From a virus: a DNA stretch of 26,593 nt. Position 1 is the first letter of the stretch; every line of letters starts with the position of its first letter. Positions 21,975-26,593 of this stretch are shown piece by piece. The stretch is from IMG/VR virus record IMGVR_UViG_3300026512_000052, positions 1-26,593 of that record; one strand, given 5' to 3'. Below the pieces are notes generated by a model. The model saw nothing but the letters and a program-made list of their open reading frames with translations, made no database searches and had not been told where the DNA came from. A program made the position numbers and the translations under genes.

Positions 21975-22043
21975 TTGTATCATATTTTATTGTATTTTTA
22001 GATTGAAGATTTTGTGTTTTTTCATTGTAGCATTGGCAAAAAA

Positions 22044-22077
22044 AAAGCCCTGAAGATATTAATATCCACAGGGCTTT
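22044..22077 (-). terminator. Strong intrinsic terminator, probably bidirectional
   Basis: AAAGCCCTG and CAGGGCTTT form a 9-bp stem, with a second inner stem GATAT/ATATC. On the minus strand it is followed by an unbroken T-run and would end leftward transcripts from 22449. On the plus strand AATTGTTTTT follows and would end the toxin or methylase transcript. Confidence 0.8.
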
Positions 22078-22224
22078 AATTGTTTTTATACTAAAAAACA
22101 TTTGGCTTATATAATTATATTATTATAATGCTTAAATTGTAATATAATTATGTAAATACTATATACATTAACATATTAACCTATTAATTGAATATAGCCC
22201 ATAAAATTGGCTTGTAATAGGTTT
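22078..22224. other. AT-rich non-coding stretch
   Basis: No gene is visible. It holds a weak operator-like TATAATTATGTAA (around 22144-22156) and an ATTAAC-type motif repeated at about 8-bp steps (22167-22190). A centromere-like or regulator site is possible, but the repeats are too degenerate to call. Confidence 0.4.
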
Positions 22225-22449
22225 TTATATTGAACTATTATTTGTTCCATATTGTAATTTTATGCTTGTTGTGAATTTACAAGCAGTTTTTGCAGACCGA
22301 ATATCACTTGTTAAATTTGTGTGAGTATTTTTACTGTTATATACAAAACCACTTTTTGCATCGTATGCAGTTGTAGTATAGTTAAGACCTTCTAACTTTT
22401 CTAAAATACAAGATAACTCTTTTGTACTTTCTAATCTAGCTATTATCAT
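22225..22449 (-). CDS. Unknown 74-aa protein
   Basis: I do not recognise this small protein. I start it at MIIARLEST, which has AAAGGAGG seven bases upstream, not at the ATG 27 bases earlier. The N-terminal half looks like a beta-alpha unit (ARLESTKELSCILEKLEGL) and the end is Thr/Ser-rich. It is the last gene before the terminator at 22044 in the leftward accessory block. Confidence 0.55.
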   Translation of the reverse strand: MIIARLESTKELSCILEKLEGLNYTTTAYDAKSGFVYNSKNTHTNLTSDIRSAKTACKFTTSIKLQYGTNNSSI

Positions 22450-22512
22450 AATGTTTCCTCCTTTATAAATTCTCATATTGTATGAGTTATTTTATTATAC
22501 AATTTTTATAAC

Positions 22513-23229
22513 TTATTGTACATTTGCTTTGTCTTTTTGTTTATAGCCACATTTCTTATTTATTTTTAATCCTTTCCAATCTTTTGAGAAATACTTTCTC
22601 CATCCAAAATTTATCATAAATCCATTTGTTATTTTTTCACTTCCATATTTTGCACTTTCATATAAATCAATTGTTCCAACCGAAAAAAGTTGTGCGAATT
22701 GGCAACTTGTTTTGTACTGTTCTTTTTTTTCATTACTGCTATAATCAAGTATAGTTTCAATAGATAGGTTAGAGAATAATAAAATAAATTCAGGTTCAAT
22801 TTTTAGTTTATTATGGATAAAAAAAGAGTTTGAATAAAAGATGGATTGATAAAATGCTTTAGATATATATGATAAAAATTTATGACTTTTAAAATATTTA
22901 ACTTCTACTCCAAAGTAACCTTTAACAAACCCAGCTTTTATTAAATGTCTTTTTGGATATAACATTAAATCAATACGACCTTTTTTTGAGGTGCATTTAT
23001 TAATTGTTACTACTTCTCTTTCTATGAGAAAATCATCTTTTAAGAAGTCAACAAAAAATTCAATAAGCTTATTTTCTGTATCTATATAATTATATTCTTG
23101 GTGAATATTTCTAAAATTTATACATTCGTCTTCATTTCCATTAAAAACTACTTTGTAATCTGAATCAACAACACAAGATTCTTCAAAAGAATTACAGATA
23201 ATTTCAAATTTATTTATATTATTTTTCAT
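22513..23229 (-). CDS. PD-(D/E)XK nuclease-like protein
   Basis: This 238-aa protein has the core of a PD-(D/E)XK fold: GRIDLML (about residues 88-94) followed some 20 residues later by GVEVKYFK (about 107-114), which supply the metal-binding Asp and the E-x-K pair. An upstream Glu-rich helix (NKLIEFFVDFLKDDFLIERE) completes the pattern. It may act on nucleic acid in defence or replication. It is coupled to a 37-aa ORF directly upstream (overlapping starts and stops). The family is not identified further. Confidence 0.6.
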   Translation of the reverse strand: MKNNINKFEIICNSFEESCVVDSDYKVVFNGNEDECINFRNIHQEYNYIDTENKLIEFFVDFLKDDFLIEREVVTINKCTSKKGRIDLMLYPKRHLIKAGFVKGYFGVEVKYFKSHKFLSYISKAFYQSIFYSNSFFIHNKLKIEPEFILLFSNLSIETILDYSSNEKKEQYKTSCQFAQLFSVGTIDLYESAKYGSEKITNGFMINFGWRKYFSKDWKGLKINKKCGYKQKDKANVQ

Positions 23230-23332
23230 AATTTAAATCCTTTGCAAATTTTGCGAAGTCTGATATTGTTTTTAACTCTATCCCTTGTTTTTTAGCAATA
23301 GTGCTGATTTCTTTCATTTTTTGATAACTCAT
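23219..23332 (-). CDS. Unknown 37-aa leader protein
   Basis: A short gene with GGAGA before the ATG, giving a Lys-rich helical peptide (MSYQKMKEISTIAKKQGIEL at its start). Its last codons overlap the start of the nuclease-like gene, so it likely couples translation or acts as a partner. The promoter box TATTCGTATTATA lies 22 bases upstream of its ATG. Confidence 0.5.
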   Translation of the reverse strand: MSYQKMKEISTIAKKQGIELKTISDFAKFAKDLNYEK

Positions 23333-23341
23333 TTTATTTCT

Positions 23342-23367
23342 CCGTATTATTTGATATAATACGAATA
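23342..23367 (-). promoter_or_regulatory. Promoter and dyad of the nuclease-like gene pair
   Basis: On the minus strand TATTCGTATTATA (23355-23367) is identical to the box before the primase gene. TTGCAC lies 16 bases upstream of TATTAT, a fair -35. CGTATTAT and ATAATACG (23343-23350, 23355-23362) form a dyad that overlaps the -10, a possible operator. No gene is seen from 23333 to 23481. Confidence 0.5.
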
Positions 23368-23481
23368 CTAAATTGCCGTGCAAAGTTTTTTAGTATCCGT
23401 AAATAGTTGGCTCTTATGAGCGACTGTTTACCTCCTTATTGTTAAAATACAATTTTTCTATTGTCCGTTCAGGAGTGACAA

Positions 23482-23682
23482 TTATTTCCCACCAATTATA
23501 TGTTTTATATTTATTTTTCTTAGTTTTTTTAAATCACTAAGTATATTTTCTGCAGATATAAGCTCTATATCATCACAACAATTATATTTATCTGTGCAAC
23601 AAACCCAGCTACTTACAAGTGCTGGGTTCATTTTACTTTCATATCTCTTTTTTTTGCAAATAATACAAGTATGCCTTTTCAT
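23482..23682 (-). CDS. Cys-rich zinc-binding small protein
   Basis: A 66-aa protein with CIICKKK (Cys5/Cys8) and a second Cys cluster CCTDKYNCCDD (residues 28-38), probably a zinc finger. The C-terminal half is helical and basic. It is the last gene of the leftward maintenance operon, three bases after the RHH partner gene. Function is unknown; a DNA- or RNA-binding accessory is likely. Confidence 0.6.
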   Translation of the reverse strand: MKRHTCIICKKKRYESKMNPALVSSWVCCTDKYNCCDDIELISAENILSDLKKLRKINIKHIIGGK

Positions 23683-23685
23683 TTA

Positions 23686-23997
23686 TTACTCTTTACTATG
23701 TAACTCATAATGAGCTAAAAGCAATTTTTTAGCAACTGCATTCGGTGTTCTCTCTTTACGATTAGTTAAATTCTCTAAGTACTCCAGCTGTTCATCGTTT
23801 ATATAAAAAGCGATTTTATTTGTAGCTTTACTTTTTCCCTGTAGTGGACGACCTGCTTTTTTATCTTCACTCTTTGAAGCTACAATCTCTTTAAGCTCTT
23901 TGTGTTCAGCTGCTTTTTTATCTTCACCCTCAAAAGAGTGAGACACTTCTACTTTTGAAACTAAGTCGCCTATTTTTGGTTTATCTTTTTTAATCAT
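23686..23997 (-). CDS. Partition partner with C-terminal ribbon-helix-helix
   Basis: This 103-aa protein has a flexible, charged N-terminal half (residues 1-58, Lys/Glu-rich) and a C-terminal RHH-like domain (NKIAFYINDEQLEYLENLTN, then RTPNAVAKKLLLAHYEL). This is the plan of ParG-type partners in type Ib partition systems: the tail stimulates the ATPase and the RHH binds the centromere. It overlaps the ParA-like gene by eight bases. The centromere was not identified. Confidence 0.7.
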   Translation of the reverse strand: MIKKDKPKIGDLVSKVEVSHSFEGEDKKAAEHKELKEIVASKSEDKKAGRPLQGKSKATNKIAFYINDEQLEYLENLTNRKERTPNAVAKKLLLAHYELHSKE

Positions 23998-24604
23998 TTT
24001 TATCTCCTCTTGATTTTTCTTCTAGTAGCTCAATATAAAGAGCTTCATTATCTAAAACATATTTTAGAATCTCTTTATACTCTGGAATGAAGTTACGACC
24101 AGCATAAGCTATTTGTTTGCTTTCAGCTATAAGCTCAAGTGGACTCATTCCATACTCTAAACCATTTTTTAGCATTTTTGTTTTACGAAGTGGTAGCACC
24201 TCTATATCTTGGAACTGCTCTTGTATATCTGATTTTATCTCTTTAAAATCTTGTGTGTTTTCAAGTCGTGTCGCTACAACCAAAAAACGGTTATTGTATT
24301 TTTTAAGCTCGTTTATTGTTTTGATAGCTTTCATTTTTGAGTTTAAATCGTTTATGCAAGGAACTATTACAATATCACTATGTTTGATAATATCAAGCAC
24401 ACCAGCATCAACAAAGCCACCGAAGTCGTAAACTACATCTTCTATGATTGGAAGCTCCTTTGTGATTTGTGCCATATCTTGATAAACGGCTTCTATCACA
24501 CTATCATCGTTGCTTAGTAGATAATAGTTTAGCTCTTTTGCTATTGCAAAGGCTAGAGCAGTCTTACCTGCTCCACCATCTGTTGTAATTACTGATATTC
24601 TCAT
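23990..24604 (-). CDS. ParA-like partition ATPase
   Basis: A 204-aa ParA/MinD-superfamily ATPase. The P-loop is TTDGGAGKTAL (residues 7-17): the GKT is intact, but the signature Lys of the deviant Walker A (K-GG-x-GKT) is replaced by Asp10. Walker B is DVVYDFGGF near residue 60. The length matches short type Ib ParA. It would segregate the plasmid with the RHH protein. It overlaps its neighbours on both sides, in one operon with the protelomerase. N15 likewise carries a sop-type partition system. Confidence 0.82.
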   Translation of the reverse strand: MRISVITTDGGAGKTALAFAIAKELNYYLLSNDDSVIEAVYQDMAQITKELPIIEDVVYDFGGFVDAGVLDIIKHSDIVIVPCINDLNSKMKAIKTINELKKYNNRFLVVATRLENTQDFKEIKSDIQEQFQDIEVLPLRKTKMLKNGLEYGMSPLELIAESKQIAYAGRNFIPEYKEILKYVLDNEALYIELLEEKSRGDKND

Positions 24605-24900
24605 TTCTCTATCTCCTTAGCAAATTCTCGTATTTTTTCCCACCCATCTTCTTTTATTTCAATATTTACTTCAATATTTCGTATAACTGGGTTTACTATA
24701 ATTAAATATCCACAATTATGTATAATTGTTTCTATATGGACACATTCAGAAGAGTAAGGCTTAGGAAGATTATATTCAATGTGTATTTTAAATTCATCTC
24801 CTAACTTTTCTTTTACTTGTGCAATAATTGATTTTTCAGAAATATCAATTACACCAAATAGTGATACAGGAGGAGGAGTTTTTTTACAAGGATTAATCAT
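24601..24900 (-). CDS. Unknown 99-aa maintenance-operon protein
   Basis: I do not recognise this protein. It is probably an alpha/beta domain, with several beta strands (FKIHIEYNLP, YLIIVNPVIRNIEVNIEIK) and a C-terminal helix (WEKIREFAKEIE). It sits four bases after the protelomerase gene and overlaps the ParA-like gene start by ATGA, so it is likely involved in telomere or segregation functions. Confidence 0.55.
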   Translation of the reverse strand: MINPCKKTPPPVSLFGVIDISEKSIIAQVKEKLGDEFKIHIEYNLPKPYSSECVHIETIIHNCGYLIIVNPVIRNIEVNIEIKEDGWEKIREFAKEIEK

Positions 24901-24904
24901 TATA

Positions 24905-26248
24905 TTATTTCCCCTCTTTTGTCATGTAGTGGTTAGCTGATACTAATCTATCTTTGTTTATTTCATGTCCTAAAATATCAGAGATAAAGTCCTCTTTTTC
25001 TCTATCAGAGCCATTTTTCTTACCGTATTTAAGATAAGCCATTTCAGCAAAAATCTCTCTTAAATCGTGGTAAGTGTATTTGAGTCCTGTAATGTTTTTT
25101 AATGCTCTATTGAAAATATGATTAAACTTGCTGTTTACTTCTTGGTTTGTCATATTTGAAGTGTCTATATCTTCTCTAAGTTGTTTTAAAAGTTTAGATA
25201 ATAGTTCATAATCATCATCTAAGCTATAAGCTTTAACTTCAACACCCTCAGAGCCTTTTTTCATTATGCCCTTGTAATACCATCCATCTTCTTTTTTTAC
25301 CAGCTCAAGAGATTTTAAAATCTCAGTAATTCTGCGACCTGTAACAAAAGCTATGTAAGTGGCGAATAAGTAAGCTCTAGCTCTATCAACTGTTTGTTGT
25401 TTAGATATTGGTAAGCCGTTAGCTTTCCATTGTTCAATAGTTACTTCAGTTCCTAGTGCTAAAGCTGTCTTTACTGTTTCTTTTAAAGTTGATATAGTGC
25501 TTTCAATATCTTTTATTTCAAAAGTTTCTTTGTCTGCATCAAGCTTATCTAGTACTTTTTTAGTGTCTGCTTTTTTAATTCTCTCATAAACATCTTGAGG
25601 AACTGAAAAAAGCTCCAATGCATAATCTTGGAAGTTGTCATTTACATCTTTAATTACATTTCTCATGTCTGCATAATAACGAGCTACTGTTTTGATGCTT
25701 CTTGCACCCATCCAGCAATATGGTAGATATTTAGTAACAGTTAGTGCGGTGTCTCTTTTATTTTCACATTTAAGTAAATCTTGTTTAAAAAGCTCTCTAA
25801 CTTCTTTTAATGAAGTAACACCGTAAAATATTTTAACAATATCATCATGTGTTCGTTCTTCTTGTGGTACATTATCTTTTATAGCCTGAGTTACTTTGTG
25901 TTCAACTGCATCTATAACCTCATCGGCTACAATAGAGGCTATATCATCACTATCAATATCACAAACGGCTTCTGTGTTGCCTTTTGCTTCTTTTAACTCT
26001 TTAACCTCAGCCATAAGCTCTTTTATAAGGTTTAAAACTTCTGTATTGTCTGTGAGTGTTGCTTCACTCTTTGGCTCTACATATAAATCCCACTTTTTTT
26101 CTTTAGAAGCCATCATATTGAAAGTTTTACCCTCGTTATCTACGATTTGACCATCTTTATTGACTACTATATATTTATTCTTATCCCAACTACTAGCTCG
26201 GACTTTAGAACCACTCATAAGCTTTGTAAGTGCTGTATTCTTAACCAT
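24905..26248 (-). CDS. Protelomerase (telomere resolvase)
   Basis: This 447-aa tyrosine-recombinase-fold protein matches protelomerases better than integrases. Residues that fit the active site are Arg305 or Arg306 (TGRRITEI), Lys330/331 (MKKGSEG), His394/Arg397 in YTYHDLREIFAEMAY, His428 in DILGHE, and the likely nucleophile Tyr441 in ANHYM. HxLR followed by a hydrophobic Y/F-A-x-x-A-Y helix is typical of TelN/TelK-type enzymes. Length is like ResT and TelA (about 440-450 aa), shorter than TelN (631). It cuts and rejoins a palindrome to form hairpin ends. AGGAGG precedes the ATG, and the telomere-like palindrome lies about 310 bp upstream, as in N15, where the site is next to the enzyme gene. 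A diverged integrase is the alternative. Confidence 0.85.
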   Translation of the reverse strand: MVKNTALTKLMSGSKVRASSWDKNKYIVVNKDGQIVDNEGKTFNMMASKEKKWDLYVEPKSEATLTDNTEVLNLIKELMAEVKELKEAKGNTEAVCDIDSDDIASIVADEVIDAVEHKVTQAIKDNVPQEERTHDDIVKIFYGVTSLKEVRELFKQDLLKCENKRDTALTVTKYLPYCWMGARSIKTVARYYADMRNVIKDVNDNFQDYALELFSVPQDVYERIKKADTKKVLDKLDADKETFEIKDIESTISTLKETVKTALALGTEVTIEQWKANGLPISKQQTVDRARAYLFATYIAFVTGRRITEILKSLELVKKEDGWYYKGIMKKGSEGVEVKAYSLDDDYELLSKLLKQLREDIDTSNMTNQEVNSKFNHIFNRALKNITGLKYTYHDLREIFAEMAYLKYGKKNGSDREKEDFISDILGHEINKDRLVSANHYMTKEGK

Positions 26249-26405
26249 GTTATGCCTCCTATGTTTTGCTAACTGTTGAAATTGTATCTAAACAAAGCTT
26301 AAATTAATATAATACTATACATACTATTATAAAAATATACTAATTTAAAAAGCCCTATATATAGGATAAAAGAACTAACTATAAATATATATTACTATAT
26401 ATACT
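26249..26405 (-). promoter_or_regulatory. Protelomerase promoter region
   Basis: On the minus strand several TATAAT/TATTAT elements occur (around 26310-26340). TAACTGTTG (26270-26278), one base off the terminal motif TAACWGTTA, lies between these and the RBS AGGAGG. If the protelomerase or a partner binds that motif, the gene would be self-controlled. Confidence 0.5.
26353..26365. repeat. Palindrome CCCTATATATAGG, right-end copy
   Basis: A 12-bp perfect palindrome CCTATATATAGG (26354-26365) with an extra C on the left, matching 13 of the 14 bases of the copy in the origin (1216-1229). Confidence 0.6.
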
Positions 26406-26424
26406 ATTATAAAAAGTTATTCAC
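26406..26424. repeat. 19-bp subterminal inverted repeat, right copy
   Basis: ATTATAAAAAGTTATTCAC is the exact reverse complement of 167-185. It forms the inner edge of the right box array. Confidence 0.8.
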
Positions 26425-26506
26425 ATTTAGGCTTAATTTGTATGTGAATAACAGCAATTCGCTAACAGTTAGTTATTCACTTAGGACGGTTAGCAATGTG
26501 AATAAC
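26416..26506. repeat. Right array of four TTATTCACA boxes
   Basis: Boxes are at 26416-26426 (+), 26442-26452 (-), 26472-26481 (+, last base T instead of A) and 26496-26506 (-). Orientation is +,-,+,- and start-to-start spacing is 26, 30 and 24 bp, the same series as at the left end. CTAACAGTTAGTTATTCAC at 26462-26480 also occurs directly repeated at 75-93. Confidence 0.75.
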
Positions 26507-26557
26507 TTTTAAAAAAATAACTGTTAAAAACCGTTAGTGCCTGAGCAGATTTTTTGC

Positions 26558-26593
26558 TAACTGTTATTTAATTAATTAATTAAATAACTGTTA
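26558..26593. repeat. Telomere-like 36-bp near-palindrome (candidate protelomerase target)
   Basis: The core at 26564-26587 is a perfect 24-bp AT-only palindrome centred between 26575 and 26576. The flanks TAACTG and CTGTTA extend it to 18 base pairs with one T:T mismatch (26562/26589). It ends exactly at the window border. If the last base joins the first, one more pair forms. The mismatch argues against simple read-through of a hairpin and for a true left/right junction site. TAACTGTTA copies at 26518, 26558 and 26585 accompany it. Confidence 0.75.

Larger units (their letters stand above)
1..26593. mobile_element. Putative linear hairpin-ended plasmid-prophage carrying a tailocin
   Basis: The whole window reads as one replicon. 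It has an origin-like iteron region with primase and helicase, a ParA/RHH partition pair, a CI-type repressor, a protelomerase-like gene next to a near-palindrome, and matching repeat arrays near both ends. No gene is cut by a window border and no integrase is present. The structural genes are tail-only. N15, phiKO2, PY54 and VP882 are known linear prophages with protelomerases, and VP882 has a contractile tail, so a head-less derivative of such a phage is a reasonable origin. That the window is the complete unit, and that it is linear in the cell, are inferences. Confidence 0.7.

Noticed and set aside
22160-22190. Short ATTAAC repeats as a partition centromere
   Set aside because: There are only three imperfect copies, far from the partition genes; this is not enough to call a centromere.
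23400-23460. AAGGAGG on the minus strand followed by an open frame
   Set aside because: The base triplet at the right distance is GTC, not a start codon, and no ATG, GTG or TTG follows in range.
1-26593. CRISPR arrays, tRNA or rRNA genes, insertion sequences
   Set aside because: No regular spacer-repeat structure, tRNA-like clover sequence or transposase was seen. The iterons at 1002-1309 are too closely spaced to be a CRISPR array.

Overview
The window looks like one complete extrachromosomal element of about 26.6 kb from an AT-rich host, most likely a Campylobacterota bacterium (Sulfurimonas/Sulfurovum/Arcobacter-like). The host call is an inference from low GC, codon use, signal peptides such as MKKIILMMLIVASLFA, and a G9 homopolymer tract; I could not search a database. 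Both ends carry the same kind of non-coding repeat array. A protelomerase-like gene (24905-26248, minus) sits beside a 36-bp near-perfect palindrome (26558-26593). No integrase is present. Together these point to a linear, hairpin-ended plasmid-prophage of the N15/VP882 lifestyle.

Layout: 1-418 left subterminal repeats; 419-859 an unknown protein under what looks like the tail-operon activator; 860-1322 two mirror-image iteron arrays, a probable replication origin; 1323-5533 (minus) the early/replication operon (SF3-type helicase, Toprim primase, RHH protein, small protein, Mor-like activator, Cro-like protein); 5534-5665 the repressor switch; 5666-6349 a CI/LexA-type repressor; 6346-6741 a membrane-anchored unknown; 6863-20867 one long rightward operon; 20996-21787 a Dam-type methylase; 21788-22224 a possible type I toxin RNA and a terminator; 22225-23332 (minus) accessory genes including a PD-(D/E)XK-like protein; 23482-26248 (minus) the maintenance operon (protelomerase, unknown, ParA-like, RHH partner, Cys-rich protein); 26249-26593 the right end.

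The rightward operon has the R-pyocin/P2 tail order: holin-like, V, W, J, I, fibre, fibre partner, chaperone, sheath FI, tube FII, E with a -1 frameshift to E', HU-like, tape measure T, cargo genes (zinc-ribbon peptide, unknown 303 aa, secreted thermonuclease), U, X, D, DUF1353, lipoprotein, endolysin. No terminase, portal, capsid, scaffold, head-completion or P2 R/S tail-completion gene is visible. The simplest reading is a complete contractile tailocin with its own lysis genes, carried on a telomere-bearing linear plasmid.

Regulation can be partly read from the DNA. A palindrome TTGATTAATCAA with matching flanks lies upstream of both the tail operon and the 146-aa gene, and a Mor-like protein in the early operon is the obvious candidate activator. 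A repressor operator in the cI/cro gap recurs, as a 19-bp inverted copy, at the methylase promoter. A G9 tract just after the endolysin could switch translational coupling into the methylase.
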